Shown one piece after another: positions 1 to 8,615 of a stretch of 64,000 nucleotides of DNA (its first letter is position 1; the number at the start of each line of letters is the position of its first letter). The stretch covers positions 124,001-188,000 of the forward strand of contig JADJBU010000022.1 in NCBI GenBank assembly GCA_016703605.1, written 5' to 3'. The notes beneath the pieces were generated by a model. It was not told the DNA's origin. It did no database searches and saw only the letters and a program-made list of their open reading frames with translations. The DNA is from Candidatus Villigracilis adiacens (GTDB lineage: Bacteria; Chloroflexota; Anaerolineae; Anaerolineales; Villigracilaceae). A program made the translations under genes and the position numbers.

Positions 1-197
1 GCGGCGGGATTCGCCCCCCAAGCCGCTCCGCCCACGACCTGCTGAATCTCATCAAGGAGCAGGCGGCTCTTCCCCCCGACCTGAAATTGGTCGCCGACCA
101 TCTGACCTTGCGCGTCACCGAAGAATTCAAACTGCCCATCGAAGCCGACCTCGTGGCGGAGTCGAAATTGCTCTGCGACTGGCTGTCGAAGAATTAA
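1..197 (+). CDS. C-terminal end of an unidentified protein (5' truncated)
   Basis: An open frame read from base 3 runs to a TAA at 195-197 and gives about 64 residues, rich in Leu, Glu, Asp and Lys and ending in DWLSKN. It looks like the helical end of a soluble protein. The start lies outside the window. I do not recognise the family and no catalytic motif is visible. A strong bidirectional terminator follows 13 bases downstream, which supports this being a true gene end. Confidence 0.5.
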   Translation, partial: GGIRPPSRSAHDLLNLIKEQAALPPDLKLVADHLTLRVTEEFKLPIEADLVAESKLLCDWLSKN

Positions 198-209
198 TCG
201 CGCCGCATC

Positions 210-260
210 AAGGCAAATAAAAAGCCTTTGGAGAAATTCCAAAGGCTTTTTATTTGCCTT
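210..260. terminator. Bidirectional intrinsic terminator
   Basis: A perfect 22-bp inverted repeat (210-231 with 239-260) encloses a 7-base loop. Both arms are A/T-rich at the outer end, so an RNA made in either direction ends in a U-rich run. It lies between the convergent ends of the truncated gene (stop at 197) and the small membrane-protein gene on the other strand (stop at 275). Confidence 0.8.
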
Positions 261-274
261 GCGGTAGAACAAGT

Positions 275-553
275 CTATAGACTTGTTCTACCGCGCCCGG
301 CGAAATAATAGAATGCCCGCGCAATCGTAACCAGGATCAACATGCCGGAAAGCACGCCGCCAAAGACGTAGAACAACCTGCGCCAATCCGAAAGCCGGAG
401 CGTGATCTCGGAACGCGTCGGCATCTGGACACGGCTTCTCAGGCGTTCGACCATGCCGCTCGGAGGCGGCACCCGCTTCAAGGTCCGCGAGAGATGCGTC
501 TCGAGGGATTGCAGGGCGGGTTTTTGGGAGTGGGAAGTCCGGGCGTCGCTCAT
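275..553 (-). CDS. Small single-pass membrane protein, function unknown
   Basis: Ninety-two residues from an ATG at 553, chosen because it lies 4 bases after the stop of the upstream degV-like gene; a longer frame would run back through that gene. The N-terminal 60 residues are polar and basic (RTLKRVPPP, VERLRSRV). One hydrophobic segment near residues 62-86 (YVFGGVLSGMLILVTI) is followed by a short basic tail, so it is probably a bitopic inner-membrane protein. No family was recognised. It is likely co-transcribed with the DegV protein and the ECF sigma factor upstream; membrane partners of ECF factors exist in other systems, but nothing here shows an anti-sigma fold. Confidence 0.6.
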   Translation of the reverse strand: MSDARTSHSQKPALQSLETHLSRTLKRVPPPSGMVERLRSRVQMPTRSEITLRLSDWRRLFYVFGGVLSGMLILVTIARAFYYFAGRGRTSL

Positions 554-557
554 GGTC

Positions 558-1409
558 TTATTCAGCAGGATACAGCACCAAGCCCACCGTGCCGGGACCG
601 AAGTTGATGGCAAGCGAGATGGCGAGGTCTGCCATGTAGGTTTCCTTGACGTTGAAATGTTTCTTCGCCTCTTCGAGCAGAGTCTTGCAGGAGGCTTCAT
701 CACGCGCGTGGACTCCGCCCATGTAAACGGGCGCGTCGCCGACAGCCTGTTTGCCAAGTTCGATCACGCGTTCGATGGCAACCTTCCGCGCGCGGACGCG
801 GTCCACCATGTCCACCACACCGTCCTTCAACAGGGCAATCGGTTTGACGTTGAGAAGCGAAGCCATCGCCGCCGAAAGCGTACCGACGCGCCCGCTGCGC
901 TTGGCATATTCAAGCGTATCGAGAGTCAGGATGACATGCGTCTTGCTGCGAACGTCTTCGATGAACTTGACGATCTCATCCACGCTTTTCCCGGCGCGTT
1001 CCATCACGCGGGCGGAGCGGCACATGAACGCCGTGCCCATCGAGCCGCACAGGGTATCGATGGGGACGACATTATAGGTTCCCTTCAATTCCTCCGCCGC
1101 CGAAACCGACGAAGCATACGTGCCGGAGAGTTTGCTGGTGATGTGGATCGAAAGGATGGTGTCGCCGGGCTGGGCGATCTTTTTGTAGAATTCGACGAAT
1201 TGATGCGGGGAGGGCTGTGAGGTCTTGGGATGAGGGAGGTTCTTGCCGTCGATCAGTTTGTAGAAGCCGTCCAGGTCGAGTTCGACATCCTGAATGTAGG
1301 TTTTTTCCTCTCCAAAATGCACGTTGATGGGGATGCGTTGGATGTCGTATTCCTTGTACCACTCTGCGGGGATGTCCACTGCGCCGTCTGTTACGATCCG
1401 TACTGCCAT
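558..1409 (-). CDS. DegV family fatty-acid-binding protein
   Basis: 283 residues, the usual length for the family. The N-terminus VRIVTDGAVDIP matches the family's first strand-loop (normally VTDSxxDLP) and the fatty-acid carboxylate loop appears as HITSKLSGTY near residues 88-97. The region TLEYAKRSGRVG is the conserved second-domain motif. Known members (DegV, FakB) bind one fatty acid and in Firmicutes hand it to the kinase FakA; no FakA is present here. The usual TDSxxD serine is glycine here (TDGAVD), while the SGTY serine is kept. The gene sits 3 bases after the ECF sigma factor stop and is probably translated from the same mRNA. plsX, the other entry point of fatty acids into phospholipid, lies 7 kb away. 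Confidence 0.9.
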   Translation of the reverse strand: MAVRIVTDGAVDIPAEWYKEYDIQRIPINVHFGEEKTYIQDVELDLDGFYKLIDGKNLPHPKTSQPSPHQFVEFYKKIAQPGDTILSIHITSKLSGTYASSVSAAEELKGTYNVVPIDTLCGSMGTAFMCRSARVMERAGKSVDEIVKFIEDVRSKTHVILTLDTLEYAKRSGRVGTLSAAMASLLNVKPIALLKDGVVDMVDRVRARKVAIERVIELGKQAVGDAPVYMGGVHARDEASCKTLLEEAKKHFNVKETYMADLAISLAINFGPGTVGLVLYPAE

Positions 1410-1412
1410 GGT

Positions 1413-2057
1413 TCACTCTCCTTCAAGGTTTAGGTTTTGATCTTCCAGTTGATCTCGAAGCGCCAGCAAAGTGCGATGGTAAAGGCTCTTCACGGCTCCT
1501 TCGCTTCTACCCATGATTTTGCCGATCTCGGCATTCGACATGTCTTCGACGAATTTCAGGATGAGCAAATTCTGTCTTTCCGGCGGAAGTTTGCGAATCA
1601 TCCTCAACAGCGCATCCTGCTCCTGCGAACGGACGAGGTTCCGTTCGGGGTGGTCGCCCCTGGTCGGCAGGACGGGCATGTCGTCTATCGGAATTTCCTG
1701 TTTGCGGCTGCGGTCGCGGTGCCAGTTCGCCACCAGGTTATGCGCGATGCGGTACAGCCACGCCGAGAACGGCACACCCCGGTCGGTGTAATTGCGGATG
1801 TGGTTCATCGCCCGCTGGAATACGCGCGCCGTCAGGTCTTCCGCATCATGCTGATTCCCGGTGCGATAATACACATAGTTGAAAATGCGTTCGGCGTAGC
1901 GTTCGTACAAACGCCCAAACGCATCCCGGTCGCCTTGTGAAGCAAGGGCAAGCACCTGCTCTTCGTTGTATTCCGTATCCGACAAGTTAAAAACCTTACC
2001 GGCGGACTTGTTCGATACAACACCGCCGGGTTTGAGAAGTTTCACCCAGTATAACAT
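1413..2057 (-). CDS. RNA polymerase ECF-type sigma-70 factor
   Basis: About 214 residues. Region 2 is clear (AFGRLYERYAERIFNYVYYRTG, then DAEDLTARVFQRA and PFSAWLYRIAHNLV) and region 4 is clear (LPPERQNLLILKF, NAEIGKIMGRSEGAVKSLYHRTLLAL). There is no region 3, as in ECF factors. The start is uncertain: ATG at 2057 is used, but a TTG at 2063 and a GTG a few codons downstream are also in frame. No anti-sigma gene lies next to it; the downstream genes encode a DegV protein and a one-TM protein. It would redirect RNA polymerase to a dedicated regulon. Confidence 0.88.
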   Translation of the reverse strand: MLYWVKLLKPGGVVSNKSAGKVFNLSDTEYNEEQVLALASQGDRDAFGRLYERYAERIFNYVYYRTGNQHDAEDLTARVFQRAMNHIRNYTDRGVPFSAWLYRIAHNLVANWHRDRSRKQEIPIDDMPVLPTRGDHPERNLVRSQEQDALLRMIRKLPPERQNLLILKFVEDMSNAEIGKIMGRSEGAVKSLYHRTLLALRDQLEDQNLNLEGE

Positions 2058-2195
2058 GACCAATTTGTCATATTTATTCAGGGGTTCCTACTTTCTTATC
2101 GAGTTTTTGCTCTTACGGTATCCCCGCCGTCGAGACCTGCGCCAAGCCTGTCGAAGTGACACGGCTTGAGTAAAATTAATATACTCTGTCCATCA

Positions 2196-2249
2196 CGGAG
2201 TGCAACGTCTCCCGACGTTGGTTGCAAAGTCAGGAGACGTTGCACTCCG
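2196..2249. repeat. Intergenic hairpin of the GTC-TCCC-GAC family
   Basis: A 17-bp inverted repeat (about 2196-2213 with 2233-2249) encloses a smaller perfect hairpin with arms CAACGTC and GACGTTG around the loop TCCC (2203-2220). It lies between dinG (stop 2274) and the sigma gene on the minus strand and may act as a processing site or weak terminator. The remaining bases 2064-2195 hold no gene; a piece at 2140-2160 resembles common genome-wide CTTCGACAGGC-type repeats. Confidence 0.6.
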
Positions 2250-2273
2250 AACGAAAAGCCAATTTACTCAAAA

Positions 2274-5078
2274 CTACATCCCCAGCCACTGCCCCGCCAT
2301 CTTCGGCAAATTCGCGATCGGACCCTGCCTTGCAGTACACGGCGGCAACGACTCGAGGAACATCCTGCCATATTGTTTAGTCAAGACCCGCCGGTCGAGG
2401 ATGGCGACGATGCCCCGGTCTGAGGCGGTGCGGATGAGACGCCCAAATCCCTGGCGGAATTTGAGGATGGCTTCAGGCAGGTAGTATTGATTGAAAGAAT
2501 CTTCGTAGAGTTCGGAGCGCGCCGAGATGATCGGGTCGGACGGGACTTCAAAGGGCAGTTTGGTGAGGAAAAGCACCGAAAGCGAATCGCCGGGCACGTC
2601 CACACCCTCCCAAAAGGAACGGGTTCCAAGCAGGACAGCCCGGTCTGTGGTCTTGAATGATTCAAGCAATGCTGTCGGCGATGTCCCTTCGCCCTGTTCG
2701 TAGACGAAGATATCCTCCCTCGCAAGCGGACCCGTGATCGCCTGCGAGGTTTTCTTCAAAGCGGCATACGAAGTGAAGAGAACCAGCATCCGCCCGCCGG
2801 TGGCTTTGGCAGTGGAGAGGATGGCGCGGTCGAGCATCTGCTGGTAGTTGAAGGCATTCGGTTCGGGCATGTCATTGGCGACATACAACAATGTGCTGGA
2901 TTCATAATCGAACGGGGAGCCGAGGGCGAGCACGTCCACTTCATTTGCGTCCAGCGTGTTGCGGATGTAATCGAATTCGCCGTGAGTGGTCAACGTGGCA
3001 GATGCCAGCACCACACTGGCTTTTTCATACCAAAGATGTTTCTGAACAAGCGGTCCCACCCGCAAAGGCGCAGCATTCAAAGACAACCTCTCCCCACGCG
3101 GGTTGACCTCGATCCAATAGATCAGATCGTTGGTCGGTTTGTGCATCAAACCCGAGGCGGCAACTTCGGCTTCGGTCATGCGCCGGATCAGGGTCGCCAG
3201 GCTGCCCATCACGTCTTCCACTTCGTCGTGACCGTCGTTGTAAAGCTCGCCGAGGTTCTTGTAAATCTCGTCGAGGGTTTTCAACAAATTCGACATCGTC
3301 TCGCTGACCTGCCCCCACAACATCTCAAGATCGTCCCAGCCCTGCAGCGTCCGCGCGGCGGGCGTGACGCGCATTTGCCACGAGTAATTGCTGGGCGGCT
3401 GTCCATGGCGTTGGGCGGCGATGAACTCGCCCAAATACATAAAGAATTCCTTCGCAAGCTGCTCCACGCGGAATGCCTGGTCGGTGGCGCGTTTCGACTT
3501 TTGCTGCAACAACCCAAAATCGGACGGGCGCAGCGAGTCGTGCGTATCGGTCAGGATCGTGCCAAGCAGCCCCGCCGAAGACCCGCCCAATTCCTTCAAC
3601 ATGCGGTCAAGGTCGCCCTGCGTCATGCGGAAGGAAAGCGCATTCGTCACCGCGCCTTCCATGTGATGCGCCTCGTCCACGATCAGGTAATCGTATTCGG
3701 GCAAAACCTTGCTCCCGGTCGAAACATCGGAGAGAAGCAAAGCGTGATTGACGATCAATAGATGGGAACTCTGCGCCGCCTGCTTCGCCCGATGGAACGG
3801 ACACGCGCCTCCCATCCGACTTAGGCAGGTTTCTGTCGTGCAGGCATCGTCCTCCGCTGAGAGTCTGGTCCAGACCTCGCGCTCGAGCGGACCCTGCAAA
3901 TTCAGGTCGTTGCGGTCGCCGGAGGTGTTCTCCACCTGCCAGACGATGATCTTCGCCAGCACGCGCATTTCGGTCGCTGTGGATGGTCCATGCGTGCGCA
4001 GGTATTGCGTGCGGCGCGGACAGAGATAGTTGGAACGTCCCTTCAACACAGCGGCGCGGACTCCCAAATTCAACGCGGCTTGCAGGTCGGGGATGTCTTT
4101 CTTTATCAACTGATCTTGCAGGTTGATCGTATTCGTGGATACAACAACCCGCGTATTGTTCTGTACGGCAAACAAAGCGGCAGGGACAAGGTATGCATAG
4201 CTTTTTCCGACGCCGGTCCCCGCTTCGACCATGAGATGATTGCCGGTCGAGAGGGCGTTTGCGACCGCCTTGAGCATCTCCACCTGTTCGACGCGGTGTT
4301 CGTATGCTTCGAAGTATTGCGAGAACAACCCGCCATATTCGAGAATTGAAGCGGCTTCCTCCACGTTGAGCGGGGTCGGCTCTTCGTTGCGCGTGACCGG
4401 CGGGGCATCCTGCCCGGGAGCAGAATCAAACATCGGCTTGGGATGCGAGGCGCGGCTCTTCGTCGTCTTCTTCGACTGAATCCCCTCCTTTATCTTTGTT
4501 TTCAAGGCTTGCTCAAAGACCCAGCCCGAATCCCAGTTGACGAAATTGCCGAGGTCGGCGATCTCTTCGAGGGTCTCGAGCGGAAGTTCGGTGGCGATCT
4601 CAAGCAGGCGCAGGTAGCAGGCGTGCGTCACAAGCGCATCGTCGAGGGCGCGGTGTGTGGCGGGGAGCGGGATGCCAAGCTGTTTGCCGAGCGCGCCGAG
4701 GTTGTAACGGCTGGCGGTTGGCAGAAGCACGGATGCAAGTTCGAGCGTGTCTATCGTTTGCTGGTATTCGAAAACACCCGCCTTGCGCAGAAAGCCGGCG
4801 TCGAATTTGACATTGTGCCCGATGATGGGCGCGTCGCCGACGAAGGCGGTCAGTTCGGGCAGGATGTCGCGCAGACGCGGCGCCTGGCGCACCATCGCGT
4901 CGTCTATGCCGGTCAGCCCGGTGATGAAATCGGGGATGTGTTTGCCGGGGTTGACGAGGGTGTTGAACTCATCTTCCCTGCGTTTGCCGTTGAAACGAAC
5001 AGCCGCGATCTCGATGATGGAGTCGCGGTCTTCATCCAAGCCTGTGGTTTCGATGTCGAGGGATACGAGGGTTGCCAT
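2274..5078 (-). CDS. dinG: DnaQ-type exonuclease fused to DinG-family helicase
   Basis: 934 residues. Residues 1-165 are a DEDDh 3'-5' exonuclease: LDIETTGL carries the first Asp/Glu pair (D8, E10), GHNVKFDAGFL the second and THRALDDA the third. The rest is an XPD/DinG superfamily 2 helicase: Walker A EAGTGVGKS with K292, DEAH box at 468-471, helicase C-terminal motifs GTRSFWEGVD and QGFGRLIR. Cysteines in NYLCPRR and in DDACTTETCLSRMGGACPF fit the Fe-S cluster insertion found in this family. This fusion is the layout of Firmicutes-type DinG. It would unwind damaged or R-loop DNA and trim 3' ends. It stands alone, followed by a repeat hairpin. Confidence 0.93.
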   Translation of the reverse strand: MATLVSLDIETTGLDEDRDSIIEIAAVRFNGKRREDEFNTLVNPGKHIPDFITGLTGIDDAMVRQAPRLRDILPELTAFVGDAPIIGHNVKFDAGFLRKAGVFEYQQTIDTLELASVLLPTASRYNLGALGKQLGIPLPATHRALDDALVTHACYLRLLEIATELPLETLEEIADLGNFVNWDSGWVFEQALKTKIKEGIQSKKTTKSRASHPKPMFDSAPGQDAPPVTRNEEPTPLNVEEAASILEYGGLFSQYFEAYEHRVEQVEMLKAVANALSTGNHLMVEAGTGVGKSYAYLVPAALFAVQNNTRVVVSTNTINLQDQLIKKDIPDLQAALNLGVRAAVLKGRSNYLCPRRTQYLRTHGPSTATEMRVLAKIIVWQVENTSGDRNDLNLQGPLEREVWTRLSAEDDACTTETCLSRMGGACPFHRAKQAAQSSHLLIVNHALLLSDVSTGSKVLPEYDYLIVDEAHHMEGAVTNALSFRMTQGDLDRMLKELGGSSAGLLGTILTDTHDSLRPSDFGLLQQKSKRATDQAFRVEQLAKEFFMYLGEFIAAQRHGQPPSNYSWQMRVTPAARTLQGWDDLEMLWGQVSETMSNLLKTLDEIYKNLGELYNDGHDEVEDVMGSLATLIRRMTEAEVAASGLMHKPTNDLIYWIEVNPRGERLSLNAAPLRVGPLVQKHLWYEKASVVLASATLTTHGEFDYIRNTLDANEVDVLALGSPFDYESSTLLYVANDMPEPNAFNYQQMLDRAILSTAKATGGRMLVLFTSYAALKKTSQAITGPLAREDIFVYEQGEGTSPTALLESFKTTDRAVLLGTRSFWEGVDVPGDSLSVLFLTKLPFEVPSDPIISARSELYEDSFNQYYLPEAILKFRQGFGRLIRTASDRGIVAILDRRVLTKQYGRMFLESLPPCTARQGPIANLPKMAGQWLGM

Positions 5079-5149
5079 ATTAGAACAAGTGTACCATGAC
5101 GGGAGTATGATGCGTAAAACGCGAAACGCAAAGAGATGTGACCGGAAGA

Positions 5150-6502
5150 TTATGGATTACGGGTTTCCCTCAACGACATATCCAAAAACGGAAGCAAAAA
5201 CACCCACATATACAACCGGAACATTTCGACCGACGGCATGATGTGACGCCGCAGTCCGGCTGTATCGCCGAAGTAGCTGATGAGCAGGGTGGCAGCCGCA
5301 GCGCCGTACGCCCAAACCGCCAGCCATGCCCAAGCCGAAAGGAGCGGGATGCGTTTGCCACCCGCCTGTACGAGGAGGTTGATGAGCAATACGGCGCCCA
5401 ACAGATAGACCGCGCCTGTTTCCGGGTTGACCATTTCGCCGATGACCAGTAGAAATTCGCGGTGTTGAACTTCGTCCGTCAGAAAGTACGGCTGGATGAA
5501 ATCCGCGTTCAATAGCTCCATGTTTTCCCAAAGTGTGCTGACGATAAATCCCGGATGGGTGATAAGAAACACCCCGTATACGGTGGCGCCGTTGGCTTGA
5601 ACCCAGTTCGAGAATTCCGGCGACTCCACATCCGGCATTCCGCGCTCGTTAAAATATTCGACGCGGGCCTGGTAAGGCAGGATGTACTCCTCAAGCGCGT
5701 GTCCGACGGGGATCATCGCGCGCCGCCCATCCTGCGCTGAAAGAAACCCGACCGCAAAGAAAAGTAACAGGACGATAAATACAACCCACACCGGGCGCGA
5801 GTCCCTGAACTTTTTCAGGAGGAATAATGGAACAAACAAAGACAGGGTAACCGGCATGGCGTAGAGATGCACGTCGCGCACAAATACCCACAAAAGAAAG
5901 GTAACCACCCACACGGAAAGCAGCGCCTTTTCCGTCCGTGTTTTGAACGGCGCGTCTGATTCTGCGGCGGAAATGACCAGGTCCAGCGCCAAGCCCAGCG
6001 TGACCGCAAACAACGAAAGCGAAAGGGACTCCGGGCTGAGGACGCTGTCGCTTTCAGCGATCTGCGGGGTAAAGCCAAACAACATCACAAGCGCAGCCGC
6101 CATAATTTTGATGAACGGATGTCTTAACCGGCGGGCAAGCATCCAGCCGAGAAAGCACCAGCCGAAGATGGCGAGAATATTTTGCAGCAGGGCAATCCTG
6201 TCGAAGCAGGGCTGCGCTGCCCGTTCCGCTTCCTCGCCGATCCCCGGCTTGCCATAGGACGTGATCGGGCAGTTCGCCGAATCATTCGCCATCTTATAGA
6301 TCAGGTTGGTCGTAAAGAGGCGCTGCCCCGCGAATATCTTCCACGAGAAGATCGAGGCGCGGGAGGCGGAGATGTAACTCTCCGTCTCAGCGTTGGCGGT
6401 GGAGAGGCGCAGGTCGCCGTACCATGAGGCGCGGAAGCAAACTCCCGCCGTAAAGACCAGCAGGATAATCAGGTTTGGGTAATGCGTTCGCAGAAATTTC
6501 AT
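5150..6502 (-). CDS. Multi-pass membrane protein, paralogue of the upstream gene
   Basis: 450 residues from the ATG at 6502, which overlaps the upstream gene's stop as ATGA; a longer upstream reading is inside that gene. About ten hydrophobic segments are visible. After the first one comes a periplasmic-type loop with WYGDLRLS, ETESYI and FAGQRLFTTNLIYK, which is matched block by block in the neighbour (FYGDPALS, DTQSYV, FTGRRLLTTNLVYK), so the pair arose by duplication. A short acidic loop after the first membrane segment followed by many membrane spans resembles GT-C glycosyltransferases and O-antigen-type proteins, but no certain family assignment can be made. Function unknown. Confidence 0.7.
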   Translation of the reverse strand: MKFLRTHYPNLIILLVFTAGVCFRASWYGDLRLSTANAETESYISASRASIFSWKIFAGQRLFTTNLIYKMANDSANCPITSYGKPGIGEEAERAAQPCFDRIALLQNILAIFGWCFLGWMLARRLRHPFIKIMAAALVMLFGFTPQIAESDSVLSPESLSLSLFAVTLGLALDLVISAAESDAPFKTRTEKALLSVWVVTFLLWVFVRDVHLYAMPVTLSLFVPLFLLKKFRDSRPVWVVFIVLLLFFAVGFLSAQDGRRAMIPVGHALEEYILPYQARVEYFNERGMPDVESPEFSNWVQANGATVYGVFLITHPGFIVSTLWENMELLNADFIQPYFLTDEVQHREFLLVIGEMVNPETGAVYLLGAVLLINLLVQAGGKRIPLLSAWAWLAVWAYGAAAATLLISYFGDTAGLRRHIMPSVEMFRLYMWVFLLPFLDMSLRETRNP

Positions 6503-7872
6503 ACAGGTTTTTCGAGACTCTCGCGTCCATTCAGAAGCGCGGTATCGGCGAGCAAAATGGGAAACAACCACATCGTCAGCCGGAAGATCATTGTCGAATA
6601 AAGGGCGTGACGGTTCAGCGCCCAGGTATCGCCGAGAATGGTCGGGACGAGGGTCAGCGCGGCGGTGAAGAAGAGCCAAAGCCCCAGCCACGCCCAGGGG
6701 CGGCTGTCGCCGATGTTTTTCGACGCGAGAATCAGCAGTCCGGCCAGGGAGAGCAGGCTGCCCAAAAACGGCGTTGTGTTTTCAGGGTGAAGCGCATTGC
6801 CGATCTCAAATAGAATGGTACGCGCCGGGTTGAGGTCTCGCGCCGTAAAGTAGGTCTGCTGGATCTCCTGAAAGGAATCGGGGAAATCATTCCACAGTTT
6901 TATGGCGACATACCCCGGGTGCGCCACCATGAAGCGGAAGACGGTCGAAGCGCCCTCGGTCTGGAGCCAGGGTTCGAACTCCGGGTCGCTGAAACCATCC
7001 GCCGGCATCCCCATGTTCTGGAACACCGTCACCATACCGGGGTTCGGAAAAACGTCATCCTTGTAGATGTTTCGAATCTGGACAACGGTGCGAACGCTCG
7101 CCCGCGCCGTCGCCAGCCCCAGAATGGAAACCAGGGCAAGAAAAAGCATCGCGCCGATCAAGACCTTCTTCCCGCGGTATCGCGGCGCGACCAGCAGGAC
7201 GGCGATCATGCCGAGGGTCATCAGGGCGGTAAAGACGTTCGTATCGCGCAGGAAGACCCAAAAAAACATGACGAACCCCCAGGTCAGAATCCAGCCGGTC
7301 ACTTTTGCATCCGGGTTTTTGAACAGATCGAATGTTATCCTGACGAGCAGGGCAAGTTGCAGCGCAAAAAGCGAAAAGGTCAGCGACTCGGAAAGCAGGA
7401 TGCTGTCCCAATCTGCCATGTGGGGCGTGAACGCAAACAGGAGGATGAACAAGGCGCCAATCGCCCGCATCCATCCGCTGCGCAAGGCGCGGGAGAAAAA
7501 CCAGGCAAACATCCCCCAGCCGGCCAGCGACATAACCAGTTGCAAAATCACAACCCGTTCGAAGCCGGGCTGGTATCCGCGCCGGGTGGTCTGGATGGAG
7601 CCGTTGATGCGGATCTCATATCCGCTCTCCGGTTCGAGAAGTTTATAGACCAGGTTGGTGGTCAGCAAACGCCGCCCGGTAAACATCTCCGCCGAAAAGA
7701 GCGGCGCCCGCGAAGCGTCCACGTAACTTTGCGTATCGTTCCCCGAGATCGAAAGCGCCGGGTCGCCGTAAAATTCAACCCGCATGAAAGACGCGGCAAA
7801 AATCAACGCCAGGATCGCTCCGGAGAGCATCCGCCCGCGGTGTTCGGCCAGAAAAGAATTCAAACGCGACAT
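6499..7872 (-). CDS. Multi-pass membrane protein, tandem paralogue
   Basis: 457 residues with about ten predicted membrane spans. The first membrane segment (residues 14-30) is followed by VEFYGDPALSISGNDTQSYVDASR, then TGRRLLTTNLVYK. Another conserved pair with the next gene is FAFTPHMADWDSILLSESL against FGFTPQIAESDSVLSPESL, and DTNVFTAL against DVHLYAMP. The stop overlaps the next start by 4 bases, so the two are translationally coupled and could form a heteromer or do sequential steps. A GT-C-like lipid-linked sugar transferase or a polysaccharide-related role is possible but unproven. Confidence 0.7.
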   Translation of the reverse strand: MSRLNSFLAEHRGRMLSGAILALIFAASFMRVEFYGDPALSISGNDTQSYVDASRAPLFSAEMFTGRRLLTTNLVYKLLEPESGYEIRINGSIQTTRRGYQPGFERVVILQLVMSLAGWGMFAWFFSRALRSGWMRAIGALFILLFAFTPHMADWDSILLSESLTFSLFALQLALLVRITFDLFKNPDAKVTGWILTWGFVMFFWVFLRDTNVFTALMTLGMIAVLLVAPRYRGKKVLIGAMLFLALVSILGLATARASVRTVVQIRNIYKDDVFPNPGMVTVFQNMGMPADGFSDPEFEPWLQTEGASTVFRFMVAHPGYVAIKLWNDFPDSFQEIQQTYFTARDLNPARTILFEIGNALHPENTTPFLGSLLSLAGLLILASKNIGDSRPWAWLGLWLFFTAALTLVPTILGDTWALNRHALYSTMIFRLTMWLFPILLADTALLNGRESLEKPV

Positions 7873-8568
7873 TTATTGCGTTTCCAATGCCCGGTTAAGT
7901 TCCTGTATCTGAAGGCTCGAAAGTTTGCGCTCCCTCGATTCATCGCGGATAAAACCCTTGAGTTGTTTCAATTTCAAGGCATGGATGGGGGCTTCGCCCG
8001 GCTCCACCTCGACCTGGTCATGGGTGAACACCAAAATGGGTTTTATCTCCGGGACGGCGTTCCCGTCCATTTTTTTAAGCAGGAACTTTTTCACCGCGCT
8101 TACCTCGCTTTCCGCTTCGAGGTCCGGGCGTCCGATCCCCTCCTGGCCAAAGATGCGCATATAACCCGCCATGAATCCGCCGCCGCGAATATGCCAGCGC
8201 CCCTTCTCGAATGCCGCCGTCCCGGCCTGTTGATACGGCAGGAGAACCCAAACCCCGGCAGGACCAACAAGCAGGTGCGAGACCGGTCCCGAGTAGTGAT
8301 AAATGCTGAAATCGCTGTGCAAGCCTTTCAACGCGGCGTCGAGTTTTTCGTCGCGGCGCGGAGAGCGCCCCCAGCGGTTGCCCATGTACATGCCGATCTG
8401 GGTCATGGTAAAGCCAAGCACAAGACAGATCAGGGAATAGGTGAACAAGTCTGGTCTTGTAAAGGAGAGATACATGCCAACGCCCAGCACCGCCAGCGCG
8501 CCAAGGCTGATCCAATTCCCCATTTTTCCGTTTCTTTCTATTAATTTTTCGTTTTTGACAATCTTCAT
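7873..8568 (-). CDS. NERD-like domain membrane protein
   Basis: 231 residues. Two adjacent hydrophobic segments lie at about 17-33 and 41-58, then a soluble domain. The block SGPVSHLLVGPAGVWVLLP near residues 92-110 resembles the start of the nuclease-related (NERD) domain, where a hydrophobic strand with VGP-G-V/I precedes the active-site Asp; the usual catalytic Asp/Glu-x-Lys is not obvious, so nuclease activity is doubtful. The stop directly abuts the start of the downstream membrane-protein gene, so all three form one operon. An in-frame ATG at 8523 with a GGAA upstream is a possible alternative start that would remove 15 residues. Confidence 0.6.
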   Translation of the reverse strand: MKIVKNEKLIERNGKMGNWISLGALAVLGVGMYLSFTRPDLFTYSLICLVLGFTMTQIGMYMGNRWGRSPRRDEKLDAALKGLHSDFSIYHYSGPVSHLLVGPAGVWVLLPYQQAGTAAFEKGRWHIRGGGFMAGYMRIFGQEGIGRPDLEAESEVSAVKKFLLKKMDGNAVPEIKPILVFTHDQVEVEPGEAPIHALKLKQLKGFIRDESRERKLSSLQIQELNRALETQ

Positions 8569-8615
8569 GTTTGATTCTCACCAGTACCGCCGACTTAAGC
8601 CGGCGGCGCAAATTT

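Noticed and set aside
402..1220. Protein on the plus strand opposite the DegV gene
   Set aside because: It is a mirror frame of the degV gene, rich in His/Arg/Asp runs, with no ribosome site or family features. Many such mirror frames in the window were ignored.
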